A model generated the notes under the pieces. It saw nothing but the letters and a program-made list of their open reading frames with translations, was not told the DNA's origin and did no database searches. The position numbers and the translations under genes were made by a program. This document shows, one piece after another, positions 1 to 7,600 of a stretch of 10,428 bases of DNA (positions are counted from its first letter, which is position 1; every line of letters begins with the position of its first letter). Origin of the DNA: Desulfobacteraceae bacterium. GTDB lineage: Bacteria; Desulfobacterota; Desulfobacteria; Desulfobacterales; JAABPS01. Where the stretch lies: positions 1-10,428 of the forward strand of contig JAABPS010000072.1 in assembly GCA_011391835.1 (NCBI GenBank). Direction: 5' to 3'.

Positions 1-635
1 ACCAGTATGCCGACCAGCGCATTGATCACACTCTTTGACATAGACCATCCCAGCATGGGAGTTGAAGGAGAGAATTGGTCAGCATAGTTTTCAGCGATAA
101 TTCTGTCCTTATACACAACAACAATTGCCTGGGTATTTCGTTTCGTCGTTGCGCCCGGTTCCTGAAAAGCAGAATCCATAACCGTTTTCAGTTTATCGAT
201 ATCAATCTCAGCCGGGATGTCATTAAAGTTTACAGATTCACCTTGGGGCCATAAAAGTTGTGAATTGGGTTTCTGCGGATGGATAATACTTTTTGACTGG
301 TTGATCAATTCTTCAATGGATGTGTCAACAGCGAGTGTGCATCCGCAGCCATCACGATACACTGCGGTCATGGGACTCCAGAAACCAAATCCTTTTGCAG
401 TCACCGTTTTATTTTGGTGATTTACTTCAGTTTTGATTGCGCCAAATAAAGGGTGAGTTGGCTTTACGTCCTTTTCAAAGACGTTAACAGGATCTCGATG
501 AGCTAAAAAAACTTGTGAGCAGATATATTTGGCGGCATAACCCGTGCCAGTGGGCATGGCAGCATTTAGGAAATAGATGCAGAGCCCGGCGAGACATACA
601 AAAACAATGCTTAAAAACAGAAGAATCTTTTTCAT
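1..635 (-). CDS. Serine hydrolase, beta-lactamase family (partial, N-terminal part)
   Basis: The reading frame on the minus strand starts with ATG at 635-633 and stays open for 211 codons to the window edge, so the C-terminal half is missing. An AGGA ribosome binding site (complement of 642-645) lies just upstream. The N-terminus (KKILLFLSIVFVCLAGL and on) is positively charged then hydrophobic for about 20 residues, which indicates a signal peptide or membrane anchor and an extracytoplasmic enzyme. Near the edge the sequence GWSMSKSV contains an SxxK motif (Ser198, Lys201). In class C beta-lactamases and related esterases and amide hydrolases this holds the nucleophilic serine and its lysine base. 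The later YxN and KTG-like motifs would be beyond the edge. The early AAKYICSQVF stretch fits the 6-aminohexanoate-dimer hydrolase-like branch, but the substrate cannot be predicted. It is divergent from the gene at 911, with 275 bases between them. Confidence 0.75.
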   Translation of the reverse strand, partial: MKKILLFLSIVFVCLAGLCIYFLNAAMPTGTGYAAKYICSQVFLAHRDPVNVFEKDVKPTHPLFGAIKTEVNHQNKTVTAKGFGFWSPMTAVYRDGCGCTLAVDTSIEELINQSKSIIHPQKPNSQLLWPQGESVNFNDIPAEIDIDKLKTVMDSAFQEPGATTKRNTQAIVVVYKDRIIAENYADQFSPSTPMLGWSMSKSVINALVGIL

Positions 636-910
636 GACAGTTCCTTTCAAAAAAATGGGTGATGGAAGAGGGGAATCGGTACGCAGAAAGGGTAAAAAAA
701 TCGTGCGGATGTGTCAAGGGAAAATACCATATAATCAAACATGCTGATATAACTTGCTTAAATTTATATTATATTTTGGAGTATATCGTTTTAGCTGGCA
801 AAATTAAAATGGCCACAACTAAAAATATTCTTGATTATACGATATAAATATGAGAACAAAATTTCCTCAAAACGATTTGTTTACTACTGAAGCAACCAAG
901 GAGACAGGAA

Positions 911-2026
911 ATGCTTAAATCAAAATTATGTGATTTCTTAGGGATTAAACACCCAATTATTCAGGCGGGCATGGGGCCGTTTAGCAACAATAAACTGTGT
1001 ATCGCATCAGCGAACGCAGGGGTGCTGGGTCTGCTGTCAACCAGCGGAATTAACACGAAAGACTCCCAGCCAGGCATATTTAAATCCTTCGCAGAGACAG
1101 GGGGTGCAAGCCCTGATGATGACAAGGAAACCATTTTCCGCAAAATATTTAAACAGACATTTGAAGGAACAAAGAAGAAAAAAGGAATATTCGGCATTAA
1201 TGTCATGGTGTCAGCAGAATTAAAAGACAGCGCTGAATTCATCATTAATACTGCCATTGCCGCACGAGAGGAAAATCCTCAATTAAAAGAGCAGTTTAAG
1301 GTTATTTTTACATCCGCAGGGGATCCGATGCCCTGGGGAGAAAAAATCAAAGGAGCTGGATTTAAATGGCTGCATGTGGTGCCATCCGTAAAAGGTGCGC
1401 AGCGGTGCCAGAAAGCAGGTGTTGATCTCGTGGTTGCGTCCGGGCATGAAGGTGGATTCCATACGTCCTGGGAGCCGATTCATTCCATGGTGCTGCTTCC
1501 TGCAGTTGTTGAGGCGATGGCGGGCTCCAATGTTCTGGTTGCTGGAGCGGGCGGATTCTGTGACGGCAAGTCTTTGGCAGCTGCTCTGGCATTGGGTGCG
1601 GCTGGTGTTCAAATGGGTACACGGTTTCTGGCTACCGAGGAAAGTGATTTTGCAAAATTATGGAAAGAAGGCGTTGTAAAAGCCGGAGATAGAGGGACAC
1701 TGGTTGCACGTGGATTTGTGGGACCTGCACGATGGGTCAAAACTGCCACCAGCCTGAAACATCAAGAAAACACATTGAAATATACTCCGGAACTGTATCT
1801 TGACAGACCCGGCGAGATGAACGAAGGCGCATTAAAACTGATCGCAAATGAAATTGAAGGTATGAATGCTGTTTATGCAGGCGATGAAAGTAAAGCGCTT
1901 ATTGCCGGTGGGGAATGCGCACAGCGGGTAAATGATCTGCCAAAAGTTCAGGAACTGGTAGATCGAATCGTAAAGGATGCAGAAAATATTATTAGCGGGC
2001 TTGCAAAGAAACACATCGCCCCGTAA
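911..2026 (+). CDS. Nitronate monooxygenase / 2-nitropropane dioxygenase-like FMN protein
   Basis: A 371-residue protein with the TIM-barrel pattern of the NMO/FabK/PfaD-like flavoproteins, at a normal length for the family. The opening GIKHPIIQAGMG is the classic first strand and FMN-binding loop. The segment VVASGHEGGFH (about residues 174-184) aligns with the family's G-x-EAGGH loop and places His184 at the usual catalytic histidine. The stretch VLVAGAGGF followed by DGKSLAAALALGAAGVQMG and TRFLATEES is the phosphate-binding region. Known members oxidise alkyl nitronates, or act as enoyl-ACP reductases or polyketide/fatty-acid synthase partners. The sequence alone does not say which applies here. 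The start is supported by AAGGAG at 898-903. The gene appears to be a single transcription unit, since a strong terminator follows 25 bases after the stop. Family assignment is secure, exact reaction is not. Confidence 0.9.
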   Translation: MLKSKLCDFLGIKHPIIQAGMGPFSNNKLCIASANAGVLGLLSTSGINTKDSQPGIFKSFAETGGASPDDDKETIFRKIFKQTFEGTKKKKGIFGINVMVSAELKDSAEFIINTAIAAREENPQLKEQFKVIFTSAGDPMPWGEKIKGAGFKWLHVVPSVKGAQRCQKAGVDLVVASGHEGGFHTSWEPIHSMVLLPAVVEAMAGSNVLVAGAGGFCDGKSLAAALALGAAGVQMGTRFLATEESDFAKLWKEGVVKAGDRGTLVARGFVGPARWVKTATSLKHQENTLKYTPELYLDRPGEMNEGALKLIANEIEGMNAVYAGDESKALIAGGECAQRVNDLPKVQELVDRIVKDAENIISGLAKKHIAP

Positions 2027-2051
2027 TCGTTTAAAAAAAGCGAAAAATTTA

Positions 2052-2093
2052 AAAGGCCCTTGTATGGACACCGTCCATAAATGGGCCTTTTTT
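2052..2093 (+). terminator. Rho-independent terminator of the NMO-like gene
   Basis: AAAGGCCC (2052-2059) pairs with GGGCCTTT (2083-2090). Inside it TATGGAC (2063-2069) pairs with GTCCATA (2073-2079) around an ACC loop. The only interruption is a three-by-three internal loop. The stem runs directly into a T-tract (six T in a row at 2088-2093). Position just after the stop codon at 2026 fits termination of the upstream gene. Confidence 0.9.
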
Positions 2094-2543
2094 AATAGTG
2101 TGGGTCTGGGCGGAAAAGTGTTTGCTGATAATCCGATTGATTCTGCCCGCAAGGTGAAACAGCACTGATAGAGCCATATTCCCATCGAGACAGGTAAATC
2201 ATTCTGCGCCTCACCCGATCCTGGAACTAACTGGATGGTCAAGCATCAAGCGAGACCAAGCCTGCTTTTATGAAAAGGGCGGCATGAGGTCACCGATGGT
2301 ATTCTAGGACGTTTGTCATAGCGACAAACCAGCAGACAAACTGCGTAAGAGATCCTCGATATGTGTTTGTAGCAGAATCAAAAGCACAGAAGTTGGAATT
2401 CAAGCCAGATACTTTACGTGTTACGGACAAAGGGAGATCTATGCTCTGACTCTCTATGGATGGTTATTAGCTGTTGACACCAGAAGGCTCATATGTGTTA
2501 GGGCTTCCTATCAAAACATTTTGTTCTCAAATAGGACTTATTT
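2094..2543. other. Stretch without recognisable gene
   Basis: No open frame with a plausible start, ribosome binding site and family pattern is visible on either strand. All frames are broken by stops every few dozen codons; the longest open piece (about 2297-2448, plus strand) has no start codon. The composition is not low-complexity, so this may be decayed coding or mobile DNA, but I cannot name a parent. Near its right end GTGTTAGGGC (2496-2505) resembles, on the minus strand, the outer box of an attC site. It sits about 40 bases past the stop of the leftward gene at 2544, which is where a cassette attC should begin. I could not find a convincing inverted partner for it. Confidence 0.5.
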
Positions 2544-2756
2544 TTACTGATTATCCTCTGCATTTTTATGGCCTGGAGGGGTGCTTAACCAATACCAGCC
2601 AACTGTTATAAAAGGAATTCCGATTCCGAAGCCTTGCCACCAATGCCATTGAAATTGTGGTTGACGCTCCACAATCAAATTGAACAATACCCATATTACG
2701 ACTGAGCCACCCATCAATAACGCAAGCAACCCAAATAATTTCCGCAATAAATACAT
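2544..2756 (-). CDS. Small two-helix membrane protein, possible integron cassette gene
   Basis: A 70-residue protein on the minus strand, from ATG at 2756-2754 to TAA at 2546-2544. Residues about 5-28 (LLALLMGGSVVIWVLFNLIV core) and about 43-60 (FGIGIPFITVGWYWLS) are two predicted transmembrane segments joined by a short loop with the charged ERQPQFQ sequence. The tail is hydrophilic (KNAEDNQ). Small proteins of this look (one helix, the words NLxxERQP, a second helix ending VGxxWL) are familiar to me as hypothetical membrane proteins, but no function is known. No strong Shine-Dalgarno is visible (GAAAGCAG only). The gene begins 14 bases after an attC-like element and points away from the integron integrase, as a cassette gene would. 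Supported by composition and context; function unknown. Confidence 0.6.
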   Translation of the reverse strand: MYLLRKLFGLLALLMGGSVVIWVLFNLIVERQPQFQWHWWQGFGIGIPFITVGWYWLSTPPGHKNAEDNQ

Positions 2757-2769
2757 ATTCTGCTTTCGG

Positions 2770-2980
2770 CCCTAATGCGAGCGAGATGAGCGGAACCCTG
2801 GCAGTGAAAAATGCAGCGAAGCGAGCATTTTTCATGCCGAGGGCGGAGTGAAACGGAGTCCGAGCAAAGCGAGGATTTCCGCTCCATGGAGTTGTTCGCG
2901 CCGCCTGTGGCGGCAAGAACACGACATGGAGGCATCTCGCTCGCATTCGCGCCGTCTGCGCTGATCTCGCTGTGTTAGAG
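2770..2980 (-). repeat. attC-like folded element (integron recombination site candidate)
   Basis: Read on the minus strand, the element begins CTCTAACACAGCGAGAT (2980-2964) and ends ATCTCGCTCGCATTAGGG (2787-2770). The outer six bases CTCTAA and TTAGGG pair with one G-T wobble, an unpaired 3 by 4 spacer follows, then AGCGAGAT pairs perfectly with ATCTCGCT. This R box, unpaired spacer, L box order is the architecture of attC sites. The interior (about 175 bases) is itself highly folded and contains a REP-like palindrome, so the site is longer than most attC. The 3' box reads ATTAGGG rather than the canonical GTTRRRY, so the cleavage G is changed. It is oriented correctly relative to the integrase at 3271 and directly precedes the small membrane gene. 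A competing explanation is an unrelated palindromic repeat or MITE. Confidence 0.45.
2894..2914 (+). repeat. REP-like GC palindrome, copy 1
   Basis: GTTCGCGCCGCCTG then TGGCGGC. GCCGCC (2900-2905) and GGCGGC (2909-2914) form a stem with a TGT loop, and GTTC (2894-2897) also pairs with GAAC at 2917-2920. The same 21-base unit occurs inverted at 3021-3041 with a single base difference, in the loop. A degraded third version (TTCGCGCCGTCTGCG) starts at 2946. Copies in both orientations with a conserved core suggest a dispersed repeat family. Confidence 0.6.
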
Positions 2981-3020
2981 TTTATAGTATTAATGCGCCT
3001 GCTAAGGCGATACTGTAAGC

Positions 3021-3041
3021 GCCGCCGCAGGCGGCGCGAAC
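3021..3041 (-). repeat. REP-like GC palindrome, copy 2 (inverted)
   Basis: This is the reverse complement of the unit at 2894-2914 with one substitution (C for T in the loop). Here the stem is even more perfect: GCGCCGCC (3019-3026) pairs with GGCGGCGC (3030-3037). It sits at the border between the folded attC-like block and the AT-rich region in front of the integrase. Confidence 0.6.
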
Positions 3042-3270
3042 AATTATTATTGATAAATATTTCTAAATATGATGCTTGTACTATTAAAATTCATAATAAA
3101 GGTTATATATTGTTTATAATTATGATAATATTTGTAAAAAATGGTAAATAACATCATATATTCAATAAAATTAATAATTTTTAAAAAACAGTTATCATGT
3201 TTGTAGTGATTTGCCGAATGGTTTGATCAGGAATATTATTCTAAATAGATTGAAAAATCAAGGGAATGCT
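3042..3270. other. AT-rich leader of the integrase gene, where attI would be expected
   Basis: Composition drops sharply to long A/T runs between the GC palindrome ending at 3041 and the integrase start. No stable open frame is seen. In integrons the primary attachment site attI and the intI promoter lie in this position, but I could not pick out a clear GTTRRRY core or a convincing -35/-10 pair, so neither is called as a separate feature. Confidence 0.4.
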
Positions 3271-4257
3271 GTGAAAAAAGATATTAAACTGCTGGATCTT
3301 GTCAGGCAAAAAATTCGCCTGAAGCATTATTCCATCAGGACAGAGGAAGCATATGTGTCATGGATAAAAAGGTATATTTTTTTTCATGACAAAAAGCATC
3401 CAAAGGATATGGGGAAAGAAGAAATTGAAGCGTTTCTTACTGATCTTGCAATAAAAGGAAAAGTGGCAGCTTCAACACAGAATCAGGCTTTTAATGCGTT
3501 GGTTTTTCTGTACAAACAGGTATTGGGAATAGATTTAGAAGATAAAATCAACGCCATGCGCGCAAAGGGACCGAAACGCGTACCCACTGTTTTGACTGTT
3601 GATGAAACGTTTGCACTTCTTGATGCTATGACAGGCGTACATCAGTTAATCGCGAAAATACTTTACGGCTGCGGGCTTCGCAGTATTGAATGCGCCCGGT
3701 TGAGAGTAAAGGATATTGATTTTGGATTGAATCAGATTATTGTGAGGGACGGAAAAGGTAATAAAGACAGAATTACTGTTTTTCCGGAAGACATTAAAGG
3801 GGCGCTCGCTGAACATTTAAACTATGTGAAAAAGCTTCATGAAAAAGATCTCCAGGACGGATATGGAACTGTATATCTACCTAACGCTCTTTCAAGAAAA
3901 TATAAAAATGCTGATAAAGAATGGGGCTGGAAATATGTATTTCCATCAAAAACACTCTCAATTGATCCAAGGAACGGGATAAAAAGACGCCACCATATCC
4001 ATTTAAACAGCATACATAAATCGCTGAAAAACGCCTGCCGTCTTGCCGGTATTGTAAAGCCAGTCAGCGCGCATACATTAAGACATAGTTTTGCAACGCA
4101 CCTGCTCCAGGATGGATATGATATACGGACCATCCAGGAACTTCTGGGTCATAAAAATGTTGAAACCACCATGATCTATACTCATGTTCTCAATAAAGGC
4201 GGAAGGGCCGTGCACAGCCCTCTGGACAGAAACCGGCCAAACTCCACGGCACAATGA
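3271..4257 (+). CDS. intI: Integron-type integrase (IntI-like tyrosine recombinase)
   Basis: A 328-residue site-specific recombinase if started at GTG 3271, which has AAGGGA at 3260-3265; a longer frame opens with TTG at 3211 but has no ribosome binding site. The N-terminal SAM-like domain (about residues 10-90, RLKHYSIRTEEAYVSWIKRY) binds core DNA. The catalytic domain shows the tyrosine-recombinase residues: the first Arg in GCGLRSIEC, the HTLRHSFATHL block with H and R, GHKNVETT, and the nucleophile in YTHV near the C-terminus. Between them lies the extra segment WGWKYVFPS followed by DPRNGIKRRHHI. This segment is characteristic of integron integrases and absent from XerC/D, and in IntI it contacts the extrahelical bases of attC. 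The gene points away from the putative cassette block, the usual integron arrangement. It appears intact. Confidence 0.92.
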   Translation: MKKDIKLLDLVRQKIRLKHYSIRTEEAYVSWIKRYIFFHDKKHPKDMGKEEIEAFLTDLAIKGKVAASTQNQAFNALVFLYKQVLGIDLEDKINAMRAKGPKRVPTVLTVDETFALLDAMTGVHQLIAKILYGCGLRSIECARLRVKDIDFGLNQIIVRDGKGNKDRITVFPEDIKGALAEHLNYVKKLHEKDLQDGYGTVYLPNALSRKYKNADKEWGWKYVFPSKTLSIDPRNGIKRRHHIHLNSIHKSLKNACRLAGIVKPVSAHTLRHSFATHLLQDGYDIRTIQELLGHKNVETTMIYTHVLNKGGRAVHSPLDRNRPNSTAQ

Positions 4258-4525
4258 AGCTCCCCCACAGTCCCGATAGAAGCAGGATGGAGTATTAAGG
4301 CGGAATTTCGCGCCACAGCCGCATCCGTCAACGTTAAGGCTTTGTCGTGACAAGCCTGCCTTCGCTCTTACGGGCTTCGGCGAGGTTCACATCGCCATTC
4401 ATCCTTGCAGCAAATACAGGGTGTTCTGGCGAAAGTTAATAAAATCATTATTTGTTGTGTTCGAATCGGCTTTAATCTTTATGAATGCCATTTAGGTATT
4501 AAATACAAATCATGGCTAAGATCGC

Positions 4526-4555
4526 TTGACACCTATGTAATGAATATGGCATAAA
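4526..4555 (+). promoter_or_regulatory. Sigma70-like promoter candidate for the hdr operon
   Basis: A perfect TTGACA at 4526-4531 is followed after 18 bases by CATAAA (4550-4555), which matches TATAAT at four of six positions. Transcription would start near 4562 and leave a leader of about 58 bases. It is the only good -35 box in the AT-rich region ahead of the operon. Confidence 0.55.
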
Positions 4556-4587
4556 ATTCAATTCGAAAATTTGTAACTTATAACATG

Positions 4588-4601
4588 GTGATAATTATCA
4601 A
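4588..4601 (+). promoter_or_regulatory. FNR/CRP-type inverted repeat in the leader of the hdr operon
   Basis: GTGATAATTATCAA matches the FNR consensus TTGAT-N4-ATCAA at nine of ten defined positions, and TGATAATTATCA is a perfect 12-base palindrome. It lies downstream of the proposed -10 box, so if both are real the regulator would repress. An FNR-family link would fit an anaerobic redox operon, but a single palindrome in AT-rich DNA can be chance. Confidence 0.4.
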
Positions 4602-4605
4602 AAAA

Positions 4606-4611
4606 GCAGGA
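4606..4611 (+). promoter_or_regulatory. Ribosome binding site deciding the hdrA start at 4620
   Basis: GCAGGA is placed eight bases ahead of the ATG at 4620. This supports the full-length start and argues against GTG 4803, which follows the UGA directly and has only coding sequence before it. Confidence 0.6.
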
Positions 4612-4619
4612 TACTAAAC

Positions 4620-7600
4620 ATGAGTAAAAAAGAAAAAATCGGTTCCGTGTTGGTCGCAGGCGGGGGAATTACCGGCATGCAGTCTGCTCTCGATCTTGCC
4701 AACTCAGGATACTATGTGTATCTGGTGGAAAAGTCACCGGCTGTTGGCGGGCTGATGTCTCAATTAGACAAGACCTTTCCTACCAATGACTGTGCCATGT
4801 GAGTGATCTCGCCAAAACTGGTCGAGGTCGGCCGGCACCTGAATATAGAGCTTATCACAAATGCGGAAATCAAGACCCTGGATGGCGGTCCGGGAAATTT
4901 TACTGCCACCATTTACCAGAAGCCTCGATTTGTAGATATTTCCAAGTGTACCAGCTGCGGGGACTGCGCCAAAGTTTGTCCTATTGTCCTTTCAAATGAA
5001 TATGATGAAGGACTCTCCAAACGTAAAGCCATTTTCCAGAAATATGCTCAAGCCATTCCTGGAGCCTACGCCATAGAAAAGCGGGGGACTGCGCCCTGTA
5101 AGGCAACCTGTCCAGCGCATGTGAGCATTCAGGGCTACATTGCCCTGATCAATGAGGGAAAGTACAAAGAGGCGTTGAAGCTTTTCAAGCAGGATCATCC
5201 ATTTCCGGGCGTGTGCGGACGGGTATGCCATCATCCCTGTGAAGGTGAGTGTACACGAAATGATGTGGATCAGCCCCTGGCGATTCGTGAGCTTCACCGC
5301 TTTCTTGCTGACTATGAAAAGCAGAGCGGCGAAACCTACATTCCTGAAATAAAGGCGATAAAACGGGATGAAAAGATAGCGGTCATTGGGTCCGGCCCTG
5401 CGGGTCTTACAGCAGCCTACTATCTAACACTAAACGGTTACCGGGTCACTATTTTTGAAAAACTGCCGGAACCTGGAGGCATGATGCGGGTGGGGATCCC
5501 TGAATACAGACTCCCACGCGATATTCTTGCATCTGAGATTGATATGATCCGTCAGATGGGCGTGGAAATTCAGTGCGGCGTCACTTTTGGTAAGGACGTT
5601 ACGTTAGACAGTCTTAAAAAAGACGGATTTAAGGCCTGCTTCATGGCCATTGGTCTTCATGGCGGGCGTAAACTGGGCGTTGAGAACGAAGATGCCGAAG
5701 GTGTGTTACAGGGGGTTGATTTTCTTCGGGACGCAGCCATGGGAAAAGATGTTGAGATCGGCGAAGATGTTGTGGTTGTGGGCGGCGGTAATGTAGCCAT
5801 TGATGTGGCACTGACTGCCAAGCGCAAAGGGGCAAAAAATGTCACCCTGATCTGCCTTGAAAAACGGGACGAGATGCCTGCCTGGGAACATGAGATCGAA
5901 GAGGCTCTGGAAGGCGACATCACGATTGTGAACAGTTTTGGCCCCAAAAACTTTTTCATTGATAAAAATAAAAAGGTTTCCGGAATAGAATTTAAAACCT
6001 GCACGGCAGTATTTGATAAAAATGGCCGTTTTAATCCTCAATATGATGAAAATGCCTGTCAGCCCTTCTTTGGCGATACCGTGATTGTTGCCATTGGTCA
6101 GAGCACCGATACAGCAGGGCTTAAGGAGCAAAACATAGCCCTTTCCGCTCCCGGAGGTCTGAAAGCGGATCCGGTCACCTTGCAGACGCCCATTGAATGG
6201 GTTTTTGCGGGAGGCGATGCTTTTTACGGGCCAAAATCGGTGGTAGATGCAGTTGCCTGCGGAAAAGAAGCGGCAGAAAGTATTCATCGCTACGTGAATG
6301 GCATGGATCTCAATGAAGGACGCAAAAAAACGTGGGAATATGTTAAGCCTGAAACTGCCAAGGAAACTAAAAAAGACCGTGTTTCAGTGCGCTGCCTGGA
6401 TCCCAAAGCCCGGGAGTGCAATTTCCTGGAAGTCTCTTTTGGATATAAAGAGGAGGAAGCCAAGCAGGAAGCGGATCGCTGTCTCAAATGCGGTATTTGC
6501 TCAGAATGCTACCAGTGCGTGGAGGCCTGTCTGGCCAAAGCCGTTGACCATGATCAGAAACCAGCGCAGAGAAAGCTGAAGGTTGGCTCTGTTGTTCTCT
6601 GTCCGGGAAGTGAAGTCTTTGATCCTTCTTCTCTTGAAGAGCATTATCATCATAAAAGTAATCCCAATGTATTAACCAGCCTTGAATTTGAACGAATTCT
6701 CAGCGCGTCTGGCCCGACCATGGGTCATTTAGTCAAACCCTCCAATCACCAAGAACCGAAAAGAATCGCCTGGCTTCAGTGCATTGGATCAAGAGATAAT
6801 AACCGATGCGGCAATGGGTACTGTTCTTCTGTTTGCTGTATGTATGCCATCAAAGATGCGATGATCGCTAAAGAACATGCTGGCGGCGATCTGGAGTGTG
6901 TGATTTTCAACATGGACATACGGACGTTCGGAAAAGATTATGAGGCCTATTATAATAGAGCCAAGAATAGAGCGGGTGTAAAATTTGTAAATGCACGGAT
7001 TCATACTATTGATGAGGTTAAGGGATCCGATGAATTAAAAATAAGATATGTGGAGGAATCCGGGGAAATCAGGGAAGCTGTCTTTGATATGATCGTTCTG
7101 TCCGTGGGTCTCCAGATATCCGATGCCATAGCCGAAATGGCCCAATCGTTAAATGTGGATCTCAATAAGTATCGTTTTGCGGCAACCGATCCCTTTGCGC
7201 CGGTGGAAACCTCCCGCCCCGGTGTTTTTGCCTGCGGCATATTTCAGGGACCAAAGGACATACCGAGTTCGGTAACAGAGGCAAGCGCGGCGGCATGTGC
7301 GGCCATTGCCGATCTGGCAGATGTCCGTGACACTCAAACAAAGAGCGTGAAAGTCCCGGATGAAATAGATATCCAGGGTCAGGAGCCCAGAATTGGTGTT
7401 TTTGTCTGTAACTGTGGCATCAATATCGGCGGCGTGGTGGATGTACCGGCTGTTCGGGAATATGCAAAGACACTGCCGGGAGTTGTCTTCACGGATGATA
7501 ACCTGTTTACCTGCAGTCAGGATACCCAGCAAAAAATAAGAGAGAAGATTGTTGGAGAGAAGCTCAACCGGGTTGTTGTCGCGTCCTGCTCACCCAAGAC

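Larger units (their letters stand above)
4258..4619. other. Intergenic region between integrase and hdr operon
   Basis: No gene is seen. A hairpin lies at 4337-4357 (AGGCTT with AAGCCT and GTC with GAC, one bulged T, loop CGTG region) without a T-tract, so it may or may not end the integrase transcript. The first half is GC-richer than the second. From about 4436 the sequence becomes AT-rich and holds the promoter and operator candidates listed separately. Confidence 0.6.

Noticed and set aside
484..738. 84-residue minus-strand ORF
   Set aside because: It overlaps the serine hydrolase in another frame of the same strand. The hydrolase frame has the ribosome binding site, signal sequence and SxxK motif.
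659..847. Small 62-residue plus-strand ORF between the divergent genes
   Set aside because: No ribosome binding site, AT-driven composition and no recognisable pattern. It also overlaps the upstream region of both flanking genes.
2100..2500. A group II intron or transposase remnant
   Set aside because: I looked for a reverse-transcriptase or DDE-type translation and for intron domain V-like ends and found none that I could defend.
2566..2946. 126- and 73-residue minus-strand ORFs across the folded block
   Set aside because: They arise from GC-rich palindromic repeats and the other frames of the small membrane gene. Their translations are low-information and arginine-rich.
3211..3270. Integrase start at TTG 3211
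   Set aside because: The extra 20 residues have no family pattern and no ribosome binding site. GTG 3271 has AAGGGA before it and gives the usual IntI length.
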